In this document: positions 1 through 5,938 of the stretch, piece by piece
Numbering within the stretch: the first letter of the stretch is position 1
How the letters are laid out: each line of letters begins with the position of its first letter
Origin: Deltaproteobacteria bacterium
GTDB lineage: Bacteria > Desulfobacterota > Syntrophia > Syntrophales > Smithellaceae
Assembly (NCBI GenBank): GCA_011046295.1
Contig: DSAV01000284.1
Coordinates: 1 to 6,039, forward strand
DNA length: 6,039 nucleotides
Reading direction: 5' to 3'
Notes under the pieces: model-generated
Database searches by the model: none
What the model saw: the letters and a program-made list of their open reading frames with translations, nothing else
What the model was told of the DNA's origin: nothing
Program-made: the position numbers and the translations under genes

Positions 1-2
1 CG

Positions 3-25
3 AAAAAAGCGCAGATACTGGCGCT
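3..25 (-). terminator. Probable Rho-independent terminator at the end of the operon
   Basis: On the minus strand, the arms AGCGC (25-21) and GCGCT (12-8) can form a 5-bp GC-rich stem. It can extend by two pairs past a one-base bulge to a short loop, and it is followed at once by a run of six T (8-3). It lies about 70 bases beyond the stop codon of the kinase-like gene, where the transcript would be expected to end. The stem is short, so strength is uncertain. The left window edge prevents seeing what lies beyond. Confidence 0.6.
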
Positions 26-96
26 GAAAGATTTGTTTAACCTTTCAAGGAAAATGTGATGTGAAGAAAATCTTTGCTTCGGCTACCTTCCGATTT

Positions 97-951
97 TTAC
101 GCCTCGTTCTTCAGCCTTTTCTTAAAGGCGGTGATAATTGTCTCTGTTGCCGCATCCAGCGTCATTAAGCCGGTGTTGATGATGATGTCATAAAGCTTCG
201 GGTCATTAACATCGGCGTTAAAAAATTTGCGTACGAAAGCTTTCCGGTCAGCCTCCTTTCTGATCACATATTGTTCCGCCTCGCTTCTTGTGTAACCCCT
301 GTCTTCGATGAAATAATTTATCCGGAATTCCAGCGGGGCAATGATTCTGACCTTAAATGCTTTTTGGGGCGGCAGAATATGATTCGCCCCCCTGCCCACG
401 ATAACGACATTGCCGAAAACGGCAATTGTTCCGATTACTCGGGTAAGATGCTGCAGGTATTCACCGGGCCAGGGACGGAATTCACCAAACAAAGAAGAAA
501 GCAGCGTTTCTCTGAATTTCACTTCTTTTTCATCCAGCGATTCGATGACCTTCCTGCTCATTCTCGCGCTGTCGGCCACGTGCTGAATAATTTGTCCGCC
601 GATTAAATCCATATCCAGGCCATTGGCAACTCTGCGGGCGATTTCGCTGCCGCCGCTGCCCGGGTCGCGGGAAACAGTGATCACCGGGCCGCCTTTGAAT
701 TGTTCTATATCTATTCCCTGTCGCAAGGCTTTGTCCAGAAGCCTGCGCCACTTATCCAGCTGCTGCTCGACCATTTTATCCATGACGGACTTTTCATCTT
801 CCAGCGCCTCCGGGGAAATGGATTTGATGGTCAAATCCCTCGTGTAATCCGGGCAATGGCTGCCCAGGAAGGCTTCAGACGATAACTTAAATCTCTTTTG
901 ACAGTCTCTGCGCCACGCGCATATGCCGCAAATTTGTCTTTCTACCGCCAT
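97..951 (-). CDS. Cytidylate-kinase-like P-loop protein with N-terminal four-Cys segment
   Basis: A 284-residue protein in two parts. Residues 5-40 hold four Cys at 8, 11, 17 and 33 (CGIC, then DC and HCPDYTRDL), a spacing that could bind a metal or Fe-S cluster. After a helical charged linker (about 45-85), a nucleotide-kinase-like domain starts with ITVSRDPGSGGSEIA (about 91-105), continues with VIVGRGANHIL (about 184-194), and ends with the YDIIINTG segment typical of the cytidylate-kinase-like family (Cytidylate_kin2). As in that family, the P-loop has GSGG where true CMP kinases have GSGKS, so the substrate and even kinase activity are unproven. It starts 5 bases after the atpG stop and is probably co-transcribed with the ATPase genes. 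A GTG at 960, three codons upstream, overlaps the atpG stop by four bases and is an alternative start. Both starts have weak ribosome binding sites. It is not a known ATPase subunit. From memory, proteins with this Cys segment occur in Deltaproteobacteria. Confidence 0.85.
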   Translation of the reverse strand: MAVERQICGICAWRRDCQKRFKLSSEAFLGSHCPDYTRDLTIKSISPEALEDEKSVMDKMVEQQLDKWRRLLDKALRQGIDIEQFKGGPVITVSRDPGSGGSEIARRVANGLDMDLIGGQIIQHVADSARMSRKVIESLDEKEVKFRETLLSSLFGEFRPWPGEYLQHLTRVIGTIAVFGNVVIVGRGANHILPPQKAFKVRIIAPLEFRINYFIEDRGYTRSEAEQYVIRKEADRKAFVRKFFNADVNDPKLYDIIINTGLMTLDAATETIITAFKKRLKNEA

Positions 952-956
952 GGTTA

Positions 957-1871
957 TCACTCACTTTCTGGCTTCTTTTGTGATGGTTTACTTTCGCTTA
1001 AGGCTTCGAAGCCGGCGACGATATCCAGTAATTCTTCCGTTATCGTCATTTGCCTTGTCCGGTGGAACTGTCCGTGCAAATCCTGCAGTTGCTCTTCAAT
1101 ATTTTTTTCCGCGTTTTGCATGGAAGCAAGACGGCTGGCGTTTTCACTGGCCAGCGATTCCGCAAACGCCCTGTAAAGAGAAACAAACAGATATTCTCTG
1201 ATTAGCGAAGAGAATATCATGTCGCCATCAATCCGGAAAATAGGAAGCGATTTGGAAACCCATTTTTTTGTGGCAATTTCGACAAGCCAATCCCGGTTAA
1301 CAGGAAGAAGCTGGACCATGTGCGGGCTGTAGGAAGCCCCGCCTGAATATTTATTATAAAAAAGGAAGAAATGATCGATCTGGTCGCGGAAGTGCCATTC
1401 ATCTATAATCATGATAACTTCCTGCACCAGAGGCGTGATGCCCGTTGTTGAACTGGGTGTGACCAACACCTCATATAGGGTTTGGCCAGTGTCTTCCAGA
1501 TAATCCGCCACGCGCGCGCCTACGGATAAAAACATCCGGTTATCCTTCCTGATGCCGTTACTTTTCAGGTGGTCCAGAGTAAACGACGATATCTGTTCGT
1601 TGAGCTGTCCGCACAATCCCTGATCTGAGCCGAAAACGATTGCGCCGACGCGCTTCATGGCGGGAGGCTTGGCTTTTAGAGTAGCTTCCATCCGTTCTTT
1701 GAGGACAATTTGCAGGCCCATCTCTACGGTATTGTTATAATCGGTAAGTGACTCGACGGCCTTTTGGTACTGGCGGATGCTCACAGCGGCCAGCGCCTTC
1801 ATTGTTTTGACGACGGAAAGCAGATCTCCCGCGCTTTTAATTCTTCTTTTCAGTGATTCAGTTGTCTGCAT
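957..1871 (-). CDS. atpG: N-type F1Fo ATPase gamma subunit
   Basis: The 304-residue central stalk subunit of F1, which turns inside the alpha3beta3 ring and connects it to the c ring. The N-terminal helix SLKRRIKSAGDLLSVVKTMK (6-25) matches the gamma signature. The Rossmann-like middle carries VFGSDQGLCGQLN (about 78-90), equivalent to GSDRGLCGGFN of classical gamma. The C-terminal helix has ASRLASMQNAEKNIEEQLQD followed by RTRQMTITEELLDIVAGFEAL (about 240-290), the most conserved gamma region. The frame is open upstream to 1904, but the ATG at 1871 is chosen because it begins the conserved helix and has GAGGA about six bases upstream. It overlaps the end of atpA by 14 bases, which suggests translational coupling. 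The polar tail after about residue 292 (SKPSQKKPESE) is probably disordered. No key region is missing. Confidence 0.96.
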   Translation of the reverse strand: MQTTESLKRRIKSAGDLLSVVKTMKALAAVSIRQYQKAVESLTDYNNTVEMGLQIVLKERMEATLKAKPPAMKRVGAIVFGSDQGLCGQLNEQISSFTLDHLKSNGIRKDNRMFLSVGARVADYLEDTGQTLYEVLVTPSSTTGITPLVQEVIMIIDEWHFRDQIDHFFLFYNKYSGGASYSPHMVQLLPVNRDWLVEIATKKWVSKSLPIFRIDGDMIFSSLIREYLFVSLYRAFAESLASENASRLASMQNAEKNIEEQLQDLHGQFHRTRQMTITEELLDIVAGFEALSESKPSQKKPESE

Positions 1872-3426
1872 GGTCTTCCTCAACAGCCTCAAATGGCGCG
1901 ACAACTGTTCTTATTCTGCCCAGTATGTTTTCACGGTCCGCGGTTTCCAGATTTTCCCCTGTGTCTATACGGGTGCAAACGTCCGGGCTTTGTTCGACTA
2001 CCGCCCGCAGTATGCATCCTTCGGCTTCGCGTACTTTTTCCGTGGGTACAGAATCCATACAGCCGCCGGTCGCGGAAAGAAGCGAAATTATTTGTTCAGA
2101 AGCGCGCAGAGGATGATATTGTTCCTGTTTGAGGATTTCGCGCACGCGCCAACCGCGTTCCAGCGTCCTGCGCGTGGCATCATCAAGTCTTGTGCCGAAA
2201 CGGGAGAATGATTCCAATTCTTCAAACTGGGAATATGCCAGGCGCATATCGCCCGCGACGGAACGATACGCGGCTAACTGCGTTTTTCCTCCGACGCGGG
2301 AGACGGATTTGCCGACGTCAACCGCGGGCAGAATGCCTTTGTTGAAGAGAACCGGGGAAAGGTAAATCTGCCCATCGGTAATGGATATGAGATTGGTGGG
2401 AATGTAAGAGGATAAATCCTGCGCTTCTGTTTCGGTAATCGGCAACGATGTCAACGAACCTCCGCCCAATTCCGGGCGCAAGTGGGTGGAGCGCTCCAGC
2501 AGGCGTGAATGAATGTAAAAAATGTCTCCGGGAAAAGCTTCACGTCCGGGCGGACGCCGCAACAATAAAGATACTTCGCGGTAAGCACGGGCGTGCGAGG
2601 TCAGGTCGTCGTAAACAACAAGCACGTCCATGCCTTTTTCCATGAAATATTCTCCCATGGTTGTTGCCGCGTAGGGAGCGACAAACTGGAGCCCGGGTGT
2701 GTCTTCTCCCGTGGCTACGACAACAATACAATTATTCATGACGCCCTTTTCCCGCAGATCGGCAATGACCTTGGCCACGTCGGCGCTTTTCTTGCCGACG
2801 GCGCAATAGATTGAAATGATGCCGGTTTCCTTTTGATTGATTATTGTATCGACGGCAATTGCTGTTTTCCCCGTTTGCCTGTCGCCCAAAATTAATTCTC
2901 TTTGTCCGCGTCCGATGGGGATTAGCGCGTCAATGACTTTTATTCCTGTCTGTAGCGGAACGGTTACCGGAGCCCTGTCCATAACCGCCGGCGCCGGTCT
3001 TTCCACGGGAAGACGCTGCACGGTGTTTATATCACCCAGGCCGTCGAGCGGACGTCCCAGGGGATCGACAACGCGTCCCAGCAAACCCTCTCCCACCGGC
3101 ACGTCCAGAACGCGTTTGGTGCGGTGAACTTCTTCACCCACCTGAAGATTCTCACTGGGATCCAAAAGAATCACGCCTATTTCATCGGGATCTATATTAA
3201 AGACAAGCCCCATATAGTTTCCGGGAAAGCGCACCATCTCTTCAGCGCGGATGTTGGGCAATCCGCTGACCCGGGCAATATCTTTACCGACAAACTGTAT
3301 GGTGCCTATTTCATATTGCCGCAATTCAGGCTTGTGTTTTTCCAAAACGTCATCCATAGCCGAAAAAGTATCATCAAGAAATGATTTCAGTTCTTGAGAT
3401 TCGTTTGTGCGGGTTTGCTCGCTCAT
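1858..3426 (-). CDS. atpA: N-type F1Fo ATPase alpha subunit
   Basis: The 522-residue non-catalytic nucleotide-binding subunit of the F1 head. An N-terminal beta-barrel (about 38-105) is followed by the RecA-like domain with Walker A GDRQTGKT (181-188) and Walker B strand VLVVYDDL (268-275). The alpha/beta signature PAVDVGKSVSR lies at 367-377. Arg377 aligns with the E. coli alpha Arg376 finger that reaches into the beta active site, so the protein should be functional. A helical C-terminal domain follows, with a somewhat divergent acidic tail. The length is close to that of ordinary alpha, and the domain order is normal. The ATG start has GGAGG six bases upstream (3433-3437). It follows atpF by 29 bases and overlaps atpG by 14. 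In the classical enzyme the extreme N terminus of alpha binds delta; here the partner would be the delta-like end of the b subunit. It is assigned to the alternate (N-type) group mainly from the operon. Confidence 0.97.
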   Translation of the reverse strand: MSEQTRTNESQELKSFLDDTFSAMDDVLEKHKPELRQYEIGTIQFVGKDIARVSGLPNIRAEEMVRFPGNYMGLVFNIDPDEIGVILLDPSENLQVGEEVHRTKRVLDVPVGEGLLGRVVDPLGRPLDGLGDINTVQRLPVERPAPAVMDRAPVTVPLQTGIKVIDALIPIGRGQRELILGDRQTGKTAIAVDTIINQKETGIISIYCAVGKKSADVAKVIADLREKGVMNNCIVVVATGEDTPGLQFVAPYAATTMGEYFMEKGMDVLVVYDDLTSHARAYREVSLLLRRPPGREAFPGDIFYIHSRLLERSTHLRPELGGGSLTSLPITETEAQDLSSYIPTNLISITDGQIYLSPVLFNKGILPAVDVGKSVSRVGGKTQLAAYRSVAGDMRLAYSQFEELESFSRFGTRLDDATRRTLERGWRVREILKQEQYHPLRASEQIISLLSATGGCMDSVPTEKVREAEGCILRAVVEQSPDVCTRIDTGENLETADRENILGRIRTVVAPFEAVEEDHADN

Positions 3427-3455
3427 TTAATTCCTCCCCATATGTCGATATTTGC

Positions 3456-4226
3456 CTATGCTATGTGCGCCTCTTTCTGTATCGTTTCGGTAAGGTTTTC
3501 CACCAGATTTTCCAGATACTCATTGAGGCTCCAGGCGATTTTATGGCCGTTTACCCTCAGCTCAATACCGGAAACGACATCAGGTTGCGTCATGTAGCGT
3601 ATGGTGAAGCCGTTGGTAATCTGTTTTTTCAGCGCTTGTTCTATTTTTGCCTGCGTGTCTTTGTCGATATCAAAGGCGCTTTGCACGACAACCTTGTTCC
3701 CTCCGCCGCTAATCGCCTTGCGAATCTCCCCGGTTTTTTCTTTGTCCAGTGAGCGCACGCGCCGTATGAACTCGTTGACAATCTGCGCTTCCAAATCCGC
3801 GTCGGCAAGATCTCTCATCGCCTTGCGCGCCGTGGCGTAGATTTCTCTGGCTGCCCTTACTCGCAAATCCTGGAAAAAAGCTTCTTTTTCACGCGCCAGC
3901 ATTGTCTGCCACCGTATCTTAATGGAATCAACTTCTTCGCGCACCTTTTCCATGAGTTCCTTTTTCCTGGCCTCCGCCGCGCTGTTCGCCTCGTTTAGCA
4001 ACTGCTCGGATTTTTCGGCTAGAAATTTATTTTTCTTTTCGTAGAGATCAGCTGCCTGTGCGGCTTTTGCTTTAATCTCCTGTGCCTCGCTGAAGCTGGC
4101 GGCGATTCTTGCTTCCCGCTCATCAATAGCCTTGATTATCCGCCAGAAAAGGAAGCGCTTCAAAAGATAGACGAGCAAAAGAAAATTGAAGATTTGGCAA
4201 AATAAAACAAACCAGTCGATATGCAT
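3456..4226 (-). CDS. atpF: N-type F1Fo ATPase b subunit with C-terminal delta-like domain
   Basis: A 256-residue peripheral stalk subunit, about 100 residues longer than a classical b. One N-terminal membrane helix (about 5-28) leads into the b signature AIDEREARIAASFSEAQEIK (33-52) and a long charged coiled coil to about residue 165. After a GGG turn (174-176), residues about 178-245 form a compact alpha/beta segment: KVVVQSAFDIDKDTQAKIEQ, then DVVSGIELRVNGHKIAWSLN. This matches the pattern of the C-terminal domain of delta/OSCP (V.V.SA.pL, then GGi.iriGd.viD.S). The operon has no separate delta gene, so this part probably attaches the stalk to the top of alpha. This fits the 'alternate F1Fo, Fo subunit B' family. 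The ATG at 4226 is three bases after the atpE stop, with AGGGGG about eight bases upstream. The reading as a delta-like fusion is inference from motif pattern; the b assignment is firm. Confidence 0.94.
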   Translation of the reverse strand: MHIDWFVLFCQIFNFLLLVYLLKRFLFWRIIKAIDEREARIAASFSEAQEIKAKAAQAADLYEKKNKFLAEKSEQLLNEANSAAEARKKELMEKVREEVDSIKIRWQTMLAREKEAFFQDLRVRAAREIYATARKAMRDLADADLEAQIVNEFIRRVRSLDKEKTGEIRKAISGGGNKVVVQSAFDIDKDTQAKIEQALKKQITNGFTIRYMTQPDVVSGIELRVNGHKIAWSLNEYLENLVENLTETIQKEAHIA

Positions 4227-4229
4227 GGA

Positions 4230-4505
4230 TTAACCCCCTGCTGCTACAAAGTGACCCCAGAAAGGATTGGCAAAAATCACGATCATGGAAATGACGAAAC
4301 AGTAAATCGCGATAGATTCAATCATGGCCAGCCCCACAAACAATGTCCTAGTCAGAGAGTTGCGCTCATCAGGCTGCTGGGCGATGGCCGTCAGCGCCTG
4401 TTGTATCGCCTGTCCCATGCCCTGAGAAGGCCCGATTGAGCCAATAGCCATAGTTAATCCGGCAATAGCAATGGATGCCACCGCAACGAGAGTAATGCTT
4501 TCCAT
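4230..4505 (-). CDS. atpE: N-type F1Fo ATPase c subunit (rotor ring), with an unusual ion site
   Basis: A 91-residue hairpin of two membrane helices (about 4-38 and 53-80) joined by a polar loop with QQPDERN, the counterpart of the RQP loop. Copies assemble into the ion-carrying rotor ring. The essential carboxylate is Glu63 in MIESIAIY (61-68), and the ANPFW segment near the end is typical of N-type c subunits. The outer-helix ligand position, 33 residues before the Glu (Gln32 versus Glu65 in Ilyobacter c), is Met30 within GPSQGMGQ, and the Thr of the EST motif is Ile65. Ser64 and Tyr68 are kept. The full Na+ ligand set is therefore absent. The codons read directly from the sequence: ATG for Met30, GAA for Glu63, ATC for Ile65. 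The start has the best Shine-Dalgarno in the window, as expected for the most abundant subunit. It lies 29 bases after atpB. Confidence 0.96.
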   Translation of the reverse strand: MESITLVAVASIAIAGLTMAIGSIGPSQGMGQAIQQALTAIAQQPDERNSLTRTLFVGLAMIESIAIYCFVISMIVIFANPFWGHFVAAGG

Positions 4506-4534
4506 AGAGAAACCTCCTTCTTAAAATATATTTA
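4506..4534 (-). promoter_or_regulatory. AT-rich leader and near-perfect ribosome binding site of atpE
   Basis: The 29 bases between atpB and atpE hold AAGGAGGT (4519-4512 on the minus strand), a full match to the anti-Shine-Dalgarno core, six bases before the atpE ATG. Upstream of it is an A/T-only run around 4521-4536 containing the palindrome AAATATATTT. An A/T-rich, weakly folded leader with a strong site is a known means of raising c-subunit translation in E. coli atpE. The same role here is inference. No promoter is claimed. Confidence 0.6.
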
Positions 4535-5278
4535 TTAGGCTGGAGAGCCTTCGCTAATTTCTGCTTTGTGAACTTCTTCATGTTTATGTACTTCCTCATG
4601 GGAAGCTGTTGCCGCGGCAATATACACCATGGAAAGAATGGCAAATATGTACGCCTGTATTGTGCCGATTAATAAACCAAGGGCCTGCATGACCAGAGGA
4701 AACAGCAGCGGCGTCACGACAAGAAGAATCCCCACAACCTTTTCATGGCTCATGATGTTGCCGAAAAGACGTACGGTCAGGGCGACAGTCCGGGATAGCT
4801 CGCCCATCACATGAAAAGGAAAAAATACAAAATTGGGCTGAAAATATTCTTTCAAGTAATGTAAAAGGCCGTTTTGCGATATGCCGTACATGGGAACGGC
4901 GACAAAAACGCAAAGAGCCAGCGCCGCCGTGGTAGTAATGGAAGAGGTAGGCGCGACAAATCCGGGCACGACAACCAGAACATTGGAAAAGAAGATAAAA
5001 AGAAATAAAGTGCCGATGAGAGGGACGTAATTGTCCGCTCCCTTTTTTGTCATTTGTCTGATTTCCCCGCGGATAACGGAAACAATCGCTTCCAAAACAT
5101 GTTGCCATCTCGGCACATGGATATCGCTGGATATATTACGCGTAATCAGCCAGGAACCGAGCACCAGAATGGCCATGACCAGCCATGTATAAACGATGGT
5201 GACCGTTAATTTCATAAATCCCCAGCTCCAGAGAATAACCTGGTCGGGACTGATTTGATCAATATGGACAATTTCCAT
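4535..5278 (-). CDS. atpB: N-type F1Fo ATPase a subunit (ion channel)
   Basis: A 247-residue integral membrane stator subunit that forms the two ion half-channels against the c ring. Hydrophobic helices lie at about 25-46, 85-108, 112-133, 180-203 and 206-226. The key motif is LSRTVALTVRLFGNIMSHE (161-179). Arg170 aligns with E. coli aArg210, the residue that displaces the ion from the c carboxylate. Glu179 aligns with aGlu219 and Gln208 (TIQAYIFAILSMVY) with aGln252. His178 stands where E. coli has Gly218. The C terminus carries a His/Glu-rich tail with a duplicated HEEVHK. The ATG has GGAGG five bases upstream (5284-5288) and lies inside the end of atpR (20-base overlap). Everything needed for ion transport by the a subunit appears intact. 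Confidence 0.96.
   Translation of the reverse strand: MEIVHIDQISPDQVILWSWGFMKLTVTIVYTWLVMAILVLGSWLITRNISSDIHVPRWQHVLEAIVSVIRGEIRQMTKKGADNYVPLIGTLFLFIFFSNVLVVVPGFVAPTSSITTTAALALCVFVAVPMYGISQNGLLHYLKEYFQPNFVFFPFHVMGELSRTVALTVRLFGNIMSHEKVVGILLVVTPLLFPLVMQALGLLIGTIQAYIFAILSMVYIAAATASHEEVHKHEEVHKAEISEGSPA
4565..4600 (-). repeat. Tandem 18-base repeat coding for HEEVHK twice at the C terminus of AtpB
   Basis: Two adjacent 18-base units (4600-4583 and 4582-4565 on the minus strand) match at 15 of 18 positions, and both translate to HEEVHK. Differences are at codon third positions, so the peptide is conserved while the DNA has drifted. The unit adds a His/Glu-rich, probably cytoplasmic tail of about 20 residues after the last membrane helix. 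Confidence 0.7.
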
Positions 5279-5588
5279 TAGTGCCTCCGGGAAGCGATGC
5301 CGTTTTGTTTATTCCGAGCCGCCGCGTAAGGATTATTTTCATTACAAAAAATCCGGCAAAAGCCATGGCGAGCCGCTCCCAATGTCCCCCCATGATAAAG
5401 TAGAAAGCCGCCAGTAATACGCTTATCCGTAGAGCGAAGCTCCCCAGCATCAGGCGCACGGGGTGTGAGCTGTCGGGAAGTTTGTTTACTGTTTTCCAGA
5501 GGGCAAGGATGTACAGCGCCCCCAGAGCCAGCCCTCCCGCGAATGCTGAGGCAAGCAACGCTATTGTAATAATGCTTAAATCATTCAT
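5259..5588 (-). CDS. atpR: N-ATPase accessory membrane subunit AtpR
   Basis: A 109-residue hydrophobic protein with three predicted membrane helices (about 4-31, 46-67 and 70-88). Its small size, its position between atpQ and atpB and its basic residues in or near the helices (Arg45 and Arg54 in helix 2, Lys84 in helix 3) fit AtpR of N-ATPases. In that family, the intramembrane Arg residues are proposed to meet carboxylates of the c subunit and assist ring assembly or stability. The frame is open upstream to 5678, but that would run deep into atpQ. The ATG at 5588 overlaps the atpQ stop by eight bases (ATGAATGA) with a GGAGAAG tract upstream. An ATG at 5597 would add three residues. Identification rests on topology and context more than on a diagnostic motif. 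The last ~18 residues are polar and have no clear role. Confidence 0.85.
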   Translation of the reverse strand: MNDLSIITIALLASAFAGGLALGALYILALWKTVNKLPDSSHPVRLMLGSFALRISVLLAAFYFIMGGHWERLAMAFAGFFVMKIILTRRLGINKTASLPGGTNGNCPY

Positions 5589-5937
5589 TTGAGTCATCTT
5601 CTCCGCCGTCATCCTCGATAATGCTGTTGCGTACTTTTCTGATCCAGTATGTGGCATTGATGCTTCCCAGCAAGACACCCGCGATTAGAAACATCAGCGC
5701 CCATGAATACTGGCTGGGCCAGGTGCGGTCTATCCAGAGTCCCAGGGCTATCCCGACTAAAGTGGGTATTGCCACCGCCCAGCCGACAATACCGAACATT
5801 CCCAGGCCGAACCATACTGTTTGATCCTTGTGTCTGATCGCCCTCATCCGCAGCGCTTCCTTGCGGGCTACTTCATCGGCGAACTGGTCGGCGATTAACC
5901 TGCGTCTCCTGCTTGTTGTTCTTTTTATTTCGGGCAT
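5581..5937 (-). CDS. atpQ: N-ATPase accessory membrane protein AtpQ (AtpI-like)
   Basis: A 118-residue protein with a strongly basic, helical N-terminal region (TTSRRRRLIADQFADEVARK and on, about 7-38), two membrane helices (about 41-68 and 77-100) and a very acidic C-terminal tail (EDDGGEDDSNE). The turn GIALGLWIDRTWP (62-74) is the characteristic AtpI/ATPase-gene-1 motif between the helices. Proteins of this family sit at the start of the Fo genes and are thought to help assemble the c ring or supply Mg2+. The exact role is not settled. The ATG at 5937 is one base after the stop of the upstream gene, with GGAG about ten bases upstream. It overlaps atpR by eight bases. It is named AtpQ (sometimes AtpI) in N-ATPase operons. 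Confidence 0.9.
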   Translation of the reverse strand: MPEIKRTTSRRRRLIADQFADEVARKEALRMRAIRHKDQTVWFGLGMFGIVGWAVAIPTLVGIALGLWIDRTWPSQYSWALMFLIAGVLLGSINATYWIRKVRNSIIEDDGGEDDSNE

Positions 5938-5938
5938 T

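Noticed and set aside
79..98. Plus-strand hairpin TCGG/CCGA followed by TTTTT, resembling a terminator for a convergent gene
   Set aside because: The stem is only 4 bp with a 7-base loop and overlaps the stop of the kinase-like gene. No plus-strand gene in the window would use it, although it cannot be fully excluded.
1872..1904. Upstream ATG for gamma at 1904 (315 residues)
   Set aside because: The extra 11 residues precede the conserved N-terminal helix, and the ATG at 1871 has a good ribosome binding site.
1777..3752. Several plus-strand open frames of 60-144 codons antisense to atpG, atpA and atpF
   Set aside because: They lie wholly opposite strongly conserved ATPase genes, lack recognisable domains, and have no consistent ribosome binding sites. 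They are explained by the codon bias of the real genes.
4369..4644. Minus-strand 91-codon frame spanning the atpB-atpE junction
   Set aside because: It is an out-of-frame reading of the end of atpB and start of atpE, with no family resemblance.
5589..5678. Longer N terminus for AtpR starting at 5678 (139 residues)
   Set aside because: It would overlap the atpQ coding region by about 98 bases and add a non-conserved stretch before the first membrane helix. The ATG at 5588 (or 5597) at the atpQ stop is the better start.
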